DNA from: Mariniblastus fucicola
Lineage (GTDB): Bacteria; Planctomycetota; Planctomycetia; Pirellulales; Pirellulaceae
Direction: 5' to 3'
Length of the DNA stretch: 64,000 bases
Assembly (NCBI RefSeq): GCF_008087665.1
Contig: NZ_CP042912.1
Span: 496,001-560,000 of the forward strand
The stretch's first letter is position 1; each line of letters opens with the position of its first letter. A program made the translations under genes and the position numbers. Below the pieces are notes generated by a model that did not search any database, had not been told where the DNA came from, and was given only the letters and a program-made list of their open reading frames with translations. Positions 16,127-25,112 of the stretch are shown here, piece after piece.

Positions 16127-19100
16127 ATGATTGACCAAAACGATCCTCGACTTACCAGCTACGTGCTTGGCGAACTTTCGTCGTCCGAAGCTGCCGAAAT
16201 CGAACAGGCCATCTCCGAATCGCCACAGCTCGCATCGGCCGTGGAAGAGATCCGCGGCATGGTCGGCTTGCTCGGCGATGCTTATGTGAATGAAGAAAAA
16301 CTTGGCCTTTCGGATGAGCAGAAGGTCGCGATTGCGCAGAATGCCCCGATCAATTCTGGCTCAAGTCGCCGTTGGATTTCGCTTGCGATCGCGGCCTGTT
16401 TGGGAGCTGTGTTGATCGGCGGCTGGGTTCTGGTTGCAAACGACTATTATCGAAACGATACACGACGTTCCAGTCAGAAAGTTGCGGTTGTCGACAGAAG
16501 TATCACGTTTTCGGATGCCGGACAAGCAGATAGATCCAAGTACTTGGGCGTCAGGTTACGTGGTGGCACCGAACTAACTGAAGACGTGGTAGCCGAGAGT
16601 GATTTTGAACCAATGATTGAACTCATTCAGGGAACGATCGAATCTGATGGCTCGCCTTTTCTTCCCACGGACGGAAACGATATTCAATTCACACAAGGAT
16701 CCTTTGCGGATGAAAGCATTGCGTACCACAGTCGCTACACCGAAGATCTGTGGAATGACATTGGTTTGCCGAATCAAAACGGTGAGCCAAGGGTGCAATG
16801 GCGTGATCTTGGGAAATCGCCGGGCAGAATTAACCTTAATACGTTTCCTCCTGTGGAAGATGAAGCAGGCGATATGCTTCAGTCGCTGCTCGGGGCCGAC
16901 AAAGTCGAAATTGTTGGAAATGGCCAAGATGATCCTGAACTTTCAGTCCGAGCGGAACGGGCGCGGGAGCAGTTCATTGAGCTAATGCGAGCCAGAGCGG
17001 CAAATGCAAGTTCATCGGCGAAAGGAGAAGCACGCGAGAAAGCAGCACGCGCTCAACAGCTTGCAAACCTTGAATCCCAAAGCCGAGAGATCAACAAGCA
17101 GCTCTCGGAACGAAGATGGGAAATGCAGCAGCAGAGTGAAGCAGACGGTGACGCTAATCCTGCTTCTTCCACTGCTGCTTTCGAGGCGAAACTCACGGAA
17201 TCAAAGGCTGTCGCTGAGCTTGTTCGTCAAAAAGTGGGCACAGGGCACCCTGACTATGAGTTAGCGATCGCTGAAGTCCGCGGAATCGAGGCAAAGCTGG
17301 CGGAACGAGAGAACGATGTGGCAAATTCGACGACGTCGCAGTTCACACGGGTTCGAACTTCGCTCCAGCAAGTACTTGTGTCGTTTAAGAAAGTAGACGA
17401 ACTGAAGAAGTCGGGTTCACTGGAAGATCGGCGGAATACGCTCGTTGTTCTTAGGGCCAAACTCGACGAAATGGAATATGAGGCATCGAAACTTGAGCAA
17501 CGTTTGGGCAGTGGGCATCCGGGATTTGCGGTAATTCGTGAGCAAATTGAGAATCTGAAGAAGAGCTTTGCTAACGAAAAGATTGCTTTTGACACGGAAG
17601 TATCTGCCAAACCGAAATCATGGAAACGCGTCAAAGCCATTCCCAACACAACACGTTTGATGGTTGGCGACAAAGAAGAACTTTCGCTCAACGGCATGCA
17701 AGTTAACGCTCAGGTTGACGGTTTTCGAGCTCGGGTTCTGGTGGACTACTTTTACTACAACGATCGCGAACGACAACTCGAAGGCAACTTCAAACTGCGG
17801 CTGCCGGATGACGCCTCGCTGTACTACTTCGCGTTTGGTGAAAGTGCCTACGGTTTCTCGCCCGAAGGAAAACTTGCCGGCGAAGAATTTCTCAGCGACG
17901 GAACGCAGTTCGTTTCGCTGAGGGCACAGGACGTCAAAGAGGCTCGCAAAGGCCAATGGGATAACGTCAAGGAAGCTCGTATGGTGCCGAAGGAAAAGGC
18001 GGCTCATGCGTTTCGCGAAACGGTTCGTCGTCGAGTCGATCCTGCTCTCGTCGAATGGTCGGGTGCTGGTGTGTTCAATGCCAAAGTCTTCCCGCTGGCT
18101 CCGAAAAAACTGCATCGCATTGTCGTGGGCTACGACGTGAACCTGAAGCGTTCAAAAGATGGCCTGAAGTTTGAACTGAGCCTTCCTGAGCAAACCGGGC
18201 AGTGCGGGGTCGAAGTCAACGTTAAGGATTTGGAAGGCGTTTCGTATTCGGTGACTCCAGAAGTCGATCCCGTTCCAACGGCGATCGAAGGCAAGCTACA
18301 GAAGCGATTCGTATTTCAAAACGACGAACAGCCGTTGTCGAAGATCGAACTTTCGGTGAACGGAACAAGTGAGTCCGTGTTGCGTTCGTCCAACGAAGAC
18401 GGCGATTTCTGGACGGTTCAAACCACGCCCGATCTGCCCGCCGAAGAAGGAAGTTTGAGTTCGCGAGCAATCTTTATGCTCGATACGTCACTGAGCACTT
18501 CACCGGACAAGTTCAACGTTTGGCTGAAGCTCCTGGAATCGACGCTCAACAACAATCGCGGTTCGCTCAATGAGTTCAACGTGCTGTTCTTCAATGTCGA
18601 CCAGCATTTTTGGAAAGACAATTACGTCGCCAACACGCCGGAAAATGTTGCGGCGCTGAAAACGACGCTGGAGAATCTGGCACTCGAAGGCGCGACCGAT
18701 CTCTACGGTGCCGTCCAAGCGCTCGCCGACGCGAAATGGGCTGGCGACGAAGCGAATCAGCCCGATCTGTTTTTGCTCAGCGATGGTGCGGCGACGTGGG
18801 GCGAAACGGACCTGCGGCTGATCAACCAACGGCTGCAGCAATCGCAGCTTGGCAGCCTGTTCGCCTACCAAACGGGGCTTAGCGGAACAGCGATTTCCGG
18901 TTTGCGATTCCTCGCTGGTCAGTCCGGAGGCGCCGTGTTCAGCGTCGCAACCGAAGACGAAATCAAAACGGCTTCCACGGCGCATCGCAAACGGCCTTGG
19001 CAACTGAAATCGATCGCCGCCGCAGGAGCCAGCGACATTCTCACCGCCGGCCGCGTCCAGTGGGTTTATCCCGGGCAGACGCTCACGATCGTTGGACGTG

Positions 19101-20458
19101 GAAACGTCGAGGAATCGATCGAGCTCAAATTCCAACAGGGAAATGAATCGAAAGCGATCACGTTGACTCCGACAACCATCGAATCGCAACTTGCATCGCG
19201 GATGTACGGCCACGTCGCGGTCGGGCAGCTGGAAAGTTTGGGCTCGCAAGTCTTCGACGTCTCGGCGGCCTACGCCCGTCACTTCCGCATCACGGGCAGG
19301 ACTTGCAGTCTGCTGATGCTGGAGTCTGAAGCTGACTATCAGCGCTTCGACATCAAGCCACAGGAAGACCTGTTCGTCGTCAAAGCAAAATCGACTTCGA
19401 AACTGGTCGCTGAAACGTTGGAGAAGTTTGCCGAACAACTGGTCGATCCGAAAGCCAAATTGCTGGCCTGGTTGGACCGTCTCGAATCGATGCCGGGCAT
19501 GGAGTTCAAAATGCCAACGGCGCTCAAGCTGGCGATGGACGACATCAAAGTTGATGCCATCTCGCAGTCGATGGAGTGTTCGTTGGCGACGAAAGAAGAA
19601 CTGAGCGAGTCGTATTTAAAAGCCATCGGACTCGAACATCTTGACTACGACGCGATCTCTGCCGAGGCGAATCGTCGTGCCGTGAAATCTGTCGATGACT
19701 CGATCAAAGTCTACAGTTCTCTCGTCGAGCGTAATCCTGGTGACATCATCGTGGCGCGTGACGTGGCGTTCACCGCCATGGAACTGGAGCGCCCGGCGAC
19801 AGCGTTTCACTTGCTACGTCGCGTGGCTCAGGCTCGTCCGTTTCAGGGCAACATCTATCCCGCGATCGGACAATGTCTGGCTCAGCTTGGCAAAGGCGAC
19901 ATGGCGATCGTGTACTATGAAATCGCGATGAACGGCACCTTCCAACGCCAGGGCAACGAATTCAAACAAATCGTTGCAACGGAGTATATTCACTTGCTTC
20001 GTCAGATTGTTTCTGGCAAAGTCGAATCATCCGTGAAAGATTTCGCCGCGGCTCGACTGCAGACGCTCGGCAAGCACTTACCGTTTGGAACGGCCGACGT
20101 TGTGATCACGATGATGTGGAATCAGGACCAAACCGATGTGGATTTGCACGTCGTTGAACCCTCTGGCGAAGAGTGTTTCTACAAGCATAACCGCACCAAG
20201 AGCGGCGGAGCGATCACATCCGACATCACGACTGGTTTTGGCCCCGAGATGTACTTCAACGCCAACGCCCCGCGGGGGAAGTATCAGCTGAAGGCGAAAT
20301 TCTTTGGCAGCGGCCAGAATCGAACTTCGACGCGAAACAAGGTCTACATGACGATCATTCGCGGCTTCGGCACGGAGGAAGAATCAATGACGCGTCGAAC
20401 GATACAGCTGGAAACCGTCGGCGAAAAAATGCCCGTGATGAGCATGGAGGTCGAGTAA
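16127..20458 (+). CDS. Anti-sigma-like / VIT / VWA / YfaP-like (DUF2135) membrane fusion protein
   Basis: A 1443-residue protein. Residues 1-55 resemble the cytoplasmic head of anti-sigma factors (TSYVLGELSSSEAAEIE). A single membrane helix follows at about 84-104. Residues 268-490 are a coiled coil with two GxGHP motifs (near 371 and 461). VIT-like strands lie at about 508-730. A VWA domain begins near 783 with the metal-binding DTSLS (DxSxS) motif. A helical, TPR-like stretch is at 1200-1270, and a DUF2135/YfaP-like domain (WNQDQTDVDLHVVEP) at 1324-1420. The topology puts the head inside and the rest in the periplasm. Given the ECF sigma gene directly upstream, I infer that it holds that sigma factor and senses an external signal. 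Fusions of this kind occur in planctomycetes, but this exact combination I cannot match by memory. Confidence 0.85.
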   Translation: MIDQNDPRLTSYVLGELSSSEAAEIEQAISESPQLASAVEEIRGMVGLLGDAYVNEEKLGLSDEQKVAIAQNAPINSGSSRRWISLAIAACLGAVLIGGWVLVANDYYRNDTRRSSQKVAVVDRSITFSDAGQADRSKYLGVRLRGGTELTEDVVAESDFEPMIELIQGTIESDGSPFLPTDGNDIQFTQGSFADESIAYHSRYTEDLWNDIGLPNQNGEPRVQWRDLGKSPGRINLNTFPPVEDEAGDMLQSLLGADKVEIVGNGQDDPELSVRAERAREQFIELMRARAANASSSAKGEAREKAARAQQLANLESQSREINKQLSERRWEMQQQSEADGDANPASSTAAFEAKLTESKAVAELVRQKVGTGHPDYELAIAEVRGIEAKLAERENDVANSTTSQFTRVRTSLQQVLVSFKKVDELKKSGSLEDRRNTLVVLRAKLDEMEYEASKLEQRLGSGHPGFAVIREQIENLKKSFANEKIAFDTEVSAKPKSWKRVKAIPNTTRLMVGDKEELSLNGMQVNAQVDGFRARVLVDYFYYNDRERQLEGNFKLRLPDDASLYYFAFGESAYGFSPEGKLAGEEFLSDGTQFVSLRAQDVKEARKGQWDNVKEARMVPKEKAAHAFRETVRRRVDPALVEWSGAGVFNAKVFPLAPKKLHRIVVGYDVNLKRSKDGLKFELSLPEQTGQCGVEVNVKDLEGVSYSVTPEVDPVPTAIEGKLQKRFVFQNDEQPLSKIELSVNGTSESVLRSSNEDGDFWTVQTTPDLPAEEGSLSSRAIFMLDTSLSTSPDKFNVWLKLLESTLNNNRGSLNEFNVLFFNVDQHFWKDNYVANTPENVAALKTTLENLALEGATDLYGAVQALADAKWAGDEANQPDLFLLSDGAATWGETDLRLINQRLQQSQLGSLFAYQTGLSGTAISGLRFLAGQSGGAVFSVATEDEIKTASTAHRKRPWQLKSIAAAGASDILTAGRVQWVYPGQTLTIVGRGNVEESIELKFQQGNESKAITLTPTTIESQLASRMYGHVAVGQLESLGSQVFDVSAAYARHFRITGRTCSLLMLESEADYQRFDIKPQEDLFVVKAKSTSKLVAETLEKFAEQLVDPKAKLLAWLDRLESMPGMEFKMPTALKLAMDDIKVDAISQSMECSLATKEELSESYLKAIGLEHLDYDAISAEANRRAVKSVDDSIKVYSSLVERNPGDIIVARDVAFTAMELERPATAFHLLRRVAQARPFQGNIYPAIGQCLAQLGKGDMAIVYYEIAMNGTFQRQGNEFKQIVATEYIHLLRQIVSGKVESSVKDFAAARLQTLGKHLPFGTADVVITMMWNQDQTDVDLHVVEPSGEECFYKHNRTKSGGAITSDITTGFGPEMYFNANAPRGKYQLKAKFFGSGQNRTSTRNKVYMTIIRGFGTEEESMTRRTIQLETVGEKMPVMSMEVE

Positions 20459-20749
20459 CCGGAGAGCTCGGCCCGGATCTGTGTGGCCAAGCGGCCGCCG
20501 AAGTAGGCGATCAGTTTTTTGTGATAAGTTCGCCCGGCCGTCCGATATTAATCTGGAATCCCGCAGCTATCTTCATGCTTGAAGTTTAACCCTTCAGACC
20601 AAAGTTCGTTCGAGGAATCGGCTTTGGGCCATTTGCGACATGATGACTCAAGCTCCATGTTTGGCCCAGAGCCAGGTCTCGACGATCGGTATCCGTGGCG
20701 ATCTGATCTGATCTGATCTGATCTGATCTGATTTGCTTCAAGTCGTCGG
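20459..20749. other. Intergenic region with GATCT microsatellite
   Basis: About 290 bases between two convergent genes. It contains the pentanucleotide tract annotated separately. Short frames across it depend on that tract and show no family features. Confidence 0.5.
20700..20729. repeat. GATCT pentanucleotide tandem repeat, 6 units
   Basis: Six perfect GATCT units, followed by GATTT. The tract lies 20 bases beyond the stop of the small membrane-protein gene at 20750. Units of 5 bases can change copy number by slippage, but no gene reads through it. Confidence 0.95.
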
Positions 20750-21130
20750 CTACTTCCGAAACTCTTCCCGCTCGGAGTCTCGAATACCACCCCGAAAGGT
20801 CTCGGCAACCTGATCGTCCAGATAAACGACGGTCACTTTGTAACCCTCCAGGTTGGGCAGAATCCGGCTGAACGACCAATCTTCGATCAGATAGTCGCCA
20901 GCAGTCTCAGACGACGTCGGTTCGCATCCAGCCGCTTCATGGACTGCCGTCCGATTTGCACCAGCTTGGCCGCTCGCTTCAACCACGCGGTCAACGGCCT
21001 CTTTTCCGGCGGGTAACAGCACCATCCGGTCATAGGCAAAGGCTCCTCCGATTCCCACCAGCAGCACCAGCAGAATAGCGATGCGTATAAAGAAAGAAGC
21101 TCCATACGAGGAGTCTGATTTTGAGTTCAT
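20750..21130 (-). CDS. Small single-pass membrane protein, function unknown
   Basis: A 126-residue protein with a short polar N-terminus, one hydrophobic helix at about residues 14-33, and a soluble part. The soluble part has a DYLIEDWSFSRILPNLEGYKVTVVYLDDQVAETFRGG-type beta-rich end. I do not recognise a family. It could be a periplasmic anchored protein. It stands alone between the convergent 1443-residue gene and divergent clpP1. Confidence 0.65.
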   Translation of the reverse strand: MNSKSDSSYGASFFIRIAILLVLLVGIGGAFAYDRMVLLPAGKEAVDRVVEASGQAGANRTAVHEAAGCEPTSSETAGDYLIEDWSFSRILPNLEGYKVTVVYLDDQVAETFRGGIRDSEREEFRK

Positions 21131-21333
21131 GACGTTGATCCAAAAAGGGCAATGATGCCCCGATTATAGCACCACCGGTAAACGGGTCGCAGCTGTCGCA
21201 ATCGGTCTGTCTACGAACCGCGTTGCCAGTTCACACGGTCAAAAGCGACCAGAAAATGCCCGCCTTGTCCGTTTTGGCTGATCACGGTACGTTTCAAGAA
21301 TAATTATCAACTCAATGGATAAGGATCGCTGCC

Positions 21334-22002
21334 TTGAACCCTTTTCAATCAATCGGCTCAAACTCGAATCAGGCGCCAGCTCTGAACGATCTGCCTGCGC
21401 TGCACGATCTACGTAATGCGAGTGCCCACGCGGCCTATCAGCGCCAGCGTACGATGACTCTGGGTGACTTGCTGCTTGAAAATCGCATCGTTTTTCTGCA
21501 AGGTGAAATTCACACCGGCAACGCCAACGAAGTCGTCATGAAATTGCTCTATCTGCAGAGCGAAAACAAACGCAAAGACATCAACTTTTATATCAACTCT
21601 CCTGGTGGCGACGTAATCGCAACGCTCGCGATCTACGACGTGATGCAGATTCTCAATTGCCCCGTGGCCACGTTCTGCGTCGGTCAGGCTGCCAGCGGAG
21701 CAGCCGTTTTGCTGGCAGGCGGAACCAAAGGCAAGCGTTACTGTCTTCCGCATTCACGCGTCATGATTCACCAGCCATTTGGTGGTGTTAGCGGACAGGT
21801 TAGCGACATTGAAATTCAGGCGGATGAAATTATTCGCAATCGCTCTGTCCTGAACCAGATTCTGGCAGAATCAACGGGCAAGACTGCCGAGCAGATCGGT
21901 AAAGACATTGATCGTGACTTTTTCCTGACCGCCGAAGAGGCCAAGGAATACGGTTTGGTCGATCAGATTACCAGCAAGCCGTCCAAGGATGGCGACGAAT
22001 AG
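21334..22002 (+). CDS. clpP: ATP-dependent Clp protease proteolytic subunit ClpP1 (TTG start)
   Basis: A 222-residue ClpP with the full triad: Ser in GQAASGAA, His in MIHQPFG, and Asp in the DRDFFLT motif. ClpP forms 14-subunit chambers that degrade proteins fed by ClpX or ClpC-type unfoldases. The N-terminus is about 30 residues longer than that of ClpP2 and rich in Asn/Ala. The start is TTG at 21334, with AAGGA 8 bases upstream; a nearby ATG at 21315 is out of frame. A second clpP follows after 75 bases, so mixed ClpP1P2 rings are possible, as known in other bacteria with paired genes. Confidence 0.95.
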   Translation: MNPFQSIGSNSNQAPALNDLPALHDLRNASAHAAYQRQRTMTLGDLLLENRIVFLQGEIHTGNANEVVMKLLYLQSENKRKDINFYINSPGGDVIATLAIYDVMQILNCPVATFCVGQAASGAAVLLAGGTKGKRYCLPHSRVMIHQPFGGVSGQVSDIEIQADEIIRNRSVLNQILAESTGKTAEQIGKDIDRDFFLTAEEAKEYGLVDQITSKPSKDGDE

Positions 22003-22077
22003 TCGAAACTTCGGCACGTCGCCAAGCCATCACTCAAAACAATTCCTTCAACGGTTCAATAGCCGGAGCAACAAATC

Positions 22078-22674
22078 ATGCCAATCGTTCCTTACGTCGT
22101 CGACAACACTGGTCGAGAAGAACGCGTTTACGACATTTACAGCCGACTGCTCAAAGACAGAATTATCTTCCTTGGTCAGCAGGTGACTGCGGATCTGGCG
22201 AATTCGCTGGTCGCGCAGATGCTCTTTCTTCAATCAGAAGATCCGAAGAAAGACATTCATCTCTACATCAACTCACCTGGCGGTAGCGTAACCGCTGGAT
22301 TGGCGATTTACGACACGATGCAATTCGTCAGCTGCGATGTGGCCACCTACTGCATGGGTCAGGCCGCCTCGATGGGCGCGATGCTGCTCACGGCAGGTGC
22401 TGCCGGCAAGCGTTTCGCATTGCCAAACGCCAGCATCATGATTCACCAGCCGCTTGCCGGAATGCAAGGCACGGCGGAAGAAATCATGATCCATCGCAAA
22501 GAACTGCGTCGTGTGAAAGCCCATCTCAACAAGCTGATTGCTCATCACACTGGCAAGTCAGTCGAAGAGATCGAAGAGAACACGGACCGTGACAACTTCA
22601 TGAGCTCGGAAGAGGCTCGTGAGTTTAACTTGATCGATCGCGTCGTCGCGAGCATCGAAGAAGCATCCGCATAG
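22078..22674 (+). CDS. clpP: ATP-dependent Clp protease proteolytic subunit ClpP2
   Basis: A 198-residue ClpP of standard length, with [10 protein letters not shown] (Ser), MIHQPLAG (His) and TDRDNFMS (Asp). It shares the core with ClpP1 but differs in the N-terminus and in the handle region. Start ATG 22078 has CCGGAG about 11 bases upstream. Together with clpP1 and osmC it forms a likely three-gene stress operon ending in a terminator at 23278-23317. No clpX or clpC gene lies in the window. Confidence 0.97.
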   Translation: MPIVPYVVDNTGREERVYDIYSRLLKDRIIFLGQQVTADLANSLVAQMLFLQSEDPKKDIHLYINSPGGSVTAGLAIYDTMQFVSCDVATYCMGQAASMGAMLLTAGAAGKRFALPNASIMIHQPLAGMQGTAEEIMIHRKELRRVKAHLNKLIAHHTGKSVEEIEENTDRDNFMSSEEAREFNLIDRVVASIEEASA

Positions 22675-22737
22675 AATTGCGTTTGGCTCAATCGCGTCAA
22701 TATTTCCAGATAGTAACGCTCCGAAAGAGAACGCAAT

Positions 22738-23169
22738 ATGGATTTTCATCATTTCTATACCGCGACTGCGAAGACGACCGATTCGGGTTCGGTAAACATT
22801 GACATCGAAGGCCTCGAGCCCATGGAGTCCAATGCTCCCAAGGAATTCGGTGGTCCTGGAGACAAATGGTCGCCCGAAGACCTGCTGGTCGCGGCGGTTG
22901 CCGATTGCTACGCACTTTCGTTTCGAGCCATTGCCGGGATGTCGAAGTACGCGTGGAAAGATCTTTCGTGCGAAGTTGTTGGCGAGTTGGACAAAGCGTC
23001 TGACGGCGTTCAGTTCGTGGGCTTCAAGGTGAAGGCTCGACTGGTCGTGGACGCCGAAGCGGATGTCGCGCGGGCTGAAAACCTTCTGAAGAAAGCGAAA
23101 GGTGCTTGCTTCATCACCAATTCGCTCAAGGTAGATGCTGAGCTGGAAACGGAAGTCGTGGTCGGCTAG
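22738..23169 (+). CDS. OsmC family peroxiredoxin-like protein
   Basis: A 143-residue OsmC/Ohr fold protein. The two reactive cysteines of the family appear at C57 (VADCYALSF) and about C124 (ACFITNSL), each in its expected context. Such proteins reduce organic hydroperoxides with dithiol cofactors. It lies 63 bases after clpP2, and the pairing with a protease suggests a common stress response. The stop codon TAG is the first three bases of an inverted repeat. Confidence 0.92.
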   Translation: MDFHHFYTATAKTTDSGSVNIDIEGLEPMESNAPKEFGGPGDKWSPEDLLVAAVADCYALSFRAIAGMSKYAWKDLSCEVVGELDKASDGVQFVGFKVKARLVVDAEADVARAENLLKKAKGACFITNSLKVDAELETEVVVG

Positions 23170-23253
23170 GCACTGTTTGCTAACTGTGAGCCCCTTGCCG
23201 CTCATGTTTGGCCGCGTTGACGACATGAAGATCAATTTGTCAAACAGTGCCTA
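23167..23253. repeat. Inverted repeat starting in the osmC stop codon
   Basis: Perfect 13-base arms, TAGGCACTGTTTG (23167-23179) and its complement at 23241-23253, separated by 61 bases. The left arm includes the osmC stop codon. It has no T-run and is followed by a separate terminator, so it is probably a small mobile-type repeat rather than a terminator. Confidence 0.75.
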
Positions 23254-23277
23254 ATAGTGCTGCAAATCTGAAATTCG

Positions 23278-23317
23278 AAACGGACCCGTGACAACGATGT
23301 CGCTGGTCCGTTTTTTT
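23278..23317 (+). terminator. Rho-independent terminator of clpP1-clpP2-osmC
   Basis: AAACGGACC (23278-23286) pairs with GGTCCGTTT (23305-23313), and the run of seven Ts starts at 23311. The 18-base centre can form a further small stem (GACA/TGTC). It is about 110 bases after the osmC stop. The remaining gap to 23545 shows nothing else. Confidence 0.85.
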
Positions 23318-23545
23318 GTCGAAGCATTGATGTCATCGCTCTGGGTGAAAGCAGTTTTATGCCAGCAGTTTGGCACGGCGTTGATACTGACAGCCCACAA
23401 CCGTCCCGCGGTCCGCAAATCAGAGCTTCCTGGTGGATCAGCGTGTTGAGGTCACATTCGTGATGCAATTGACATTGCGTTGAGGTGCCTTTTTCCCGTA
23501 AAGGTTGGGTCGAATTAGTTCCAATGCAGCAAACGGGCGTCAGAA

Positions 23546-24706
23546 ATGCGCTTCATCACAATCATCATTTTGCTCGGCAGCATCCTGGCCGCGGCTCCGG
23601 GATGTCGGACCACGTCCGTGCAGTGTGAGCGCGAAACAGCGTTGCTCCGTGCCGAGATTCTTGACCTCGAAGACAAATACTACGCGCTCAAATCGCAACA
23701 CGAGCGCGTGCTAACCGGCGGATCAAACGCCGTCGCTACCAACGATGTTATCGGCAGCGGAATCGTTGCGGGATCGCCGATGGTCGTAAACTCATGGCCA
23801 GTGCAAGGCGACGTGATCTACGAAGACCAGATAGTGCCCGGCGGTACTGCGGTCTACCAGGCACCACTCGAAGGCGAAGTCTACTACGACGGCCAGGTTT
23901 ACGAGGGTCAGATTTACAACGGACAAAGCTATGAAGGCCAAGTGCTTCCGATGGCTCCCACGCCAATTGAGTCACCAGTGACCAACCCTGGCGTTGAGAC
24001 AGTGCCTTCGGCTGGCGATACGAACGCGTTGCCACTTGATCTTGATAACCAGTCGAACTCTCCAACCGGCGATACAACGCTACGAAACGCTCCAACACTG
24101 GAACTTTCCGACGGTCCGGAACTGGAAGTCGGTTTCGAGGAGTTGGAACTTCAGCTTGCCGACGAACAGGAAGTCGATCGAATTGAGATTGTCCCGTCCG
24201 CGACGCGCGGCAAGGATCTCGATGGAGTTGCAGGCCATGATGGTCTCGAGATCATGATCCAGACGCTGAACTCGGATGGAGAATTTGTTGACCAAGCCGG
24301 CGAACTGACGGTGGTCGTGAAAGACAATCTGGCTGGAGAGATTGGAAAGTGGACTTTCTTGCCGAAAGAGTTGAAGCTGTTCCTGTCGCGCGATGAACTT
24401 GGCAACATGGGAACGCTTTTGCATCTACCCTGGACCGATCGGATTCCGGTCAGCAAACAGGTCGAAGTTCGCGTCTCGATGATGATCGGCAGCATCGAAT
24501 ATGTTGCGACGCTGGATCTGAAAATTGATCCTCCAACCGGTCAGCCCGGTGATAATGCGATCGTTGGTTGGGGCGGCGAAGATACACGCTGGCTTTCGCC
24601 GTCGAAACCATCGACCCAGCCGTCTGTGTTTGCGAGCCCCCAGCTACCAGCGAGCAAACCGCCATCGACGGCGGTTCAGCGGCCAAAGTGGAAACCAGTC
24701 CGGTAA
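23546..24706 (+). CDS. Putative lipoprotein with coiled coil and Tyr/Gln/Gly repeats
   Basis: A 386-residue protein with a lipoprotein signal: a hydrophobic stretch and lipobox AAPGC, with Cys at residue 20. Residues 25-55 are a short coiled coil. Residues about 92-135 contain imperfect repeats of the type Y-x-G-Q-V/I-Y (YYDGQVYEGQIYNGQSYEGQ). Residues about 190-340 form a beta-rich domain, and the tail is Pro/Ser-rich. It should be anchored in a membrane facing the periplasm. I recognise no enzymatic motif. The ribosome site before ATG 23546 is weak. Confidence 0.75.
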   Translation: MRFITIIILLGSILAAAPGCRTTSVQCERETALLRAEILDLEDKYYALKSQHERVLTGGSNAVATNDVIGSGIVAGSPMVVNSWPVQGDVIYEDQIVPGGTAVYQAPLEGEVYYDGQVYEGQIYNGQSYEGQVLPMAPTPIESPVTNPGVETVPSAGDTNALPLDLDNQSNSPTGDTTLRNAPTLELSDGPELEVGFEELELQLADEQEVDRIEIVPSATRGKDLDGVAGHDGLEIMIQTLNSDGEFVDQAGELTVVVKDNLAGEIGKWTFLPKELKLFLSRDELGNMGTLLHLPWTDRIPVSKQVEVRVSMMIGSIEYVATLDLKIDPPTGQPGDNAIVGWGGEDTRWLSPSKPSTQPSVFASPQLPASKPPSTAVQRPKWKPVR

Positions 24707-25112
24707 GTGCGTCCGTCGACCGCTTTCATCACAGCGATGTCAGATTCGATCGGGCTCTGACGAATCGCAATCGTCGCGAACTTTATCGCTCGTTTGAAAC
24801 TACGTTCGAGCCGCGGAGTTGCACGATTTGTTCCGCGTGCTCCATGGCAAGGTTCGGACACTTCGTAACTCTCTCGCAGCTATTGCATACGATGCGAACG
24901 ATATCGTGTCGGGAAACAGACGGTGTCAGCTTGGTAATTTCACGGATGGATTCGGCAAGTCTTTTGCAAATCATGGTTTGGTCTTTCTGTTCGTGACTGT
25001 CAATGGTTAGGTTGCTTAAAAAATCTGTCTCGCTGGTCGCCAGTCGATGAGTTGGGTTTTCGAGAACGACCGAATGTTCGTTCGGGGCTTGGTCGTCACC
25101 CAGCCAGAACGA
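24707..25112. other. Region with one possible small gene only
   Basis: About 400 bases between the lipoprotein gene and the convergent cytochrome gene. The only frame with protein-like content is the small Cys-containing one at 24783-24974, annotated separately. Confidence 0.4.
24783..24974 (-). CDS. Possible small cysteine-containing protein
   Basis: A 63-residue frame with a mixed helical pattern and a C-x2-C-x5-C arrangement (CNSCERVTKC), plus Cys3. The codon choice looks like that of neighbouring genes. The upstream AGAAAG before the ATG could be a weak ribosome site. The cysteines could bind a metal or cluster. I have no family for it, and it could be a chance frame. Confidence 0.4.
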   Translation of the reverse strand: MICKRLAESIREITKLTPSVSRHDIVRIVCNSCERVTKCPNLAMEHAEQIVQLRGSNVVSNER

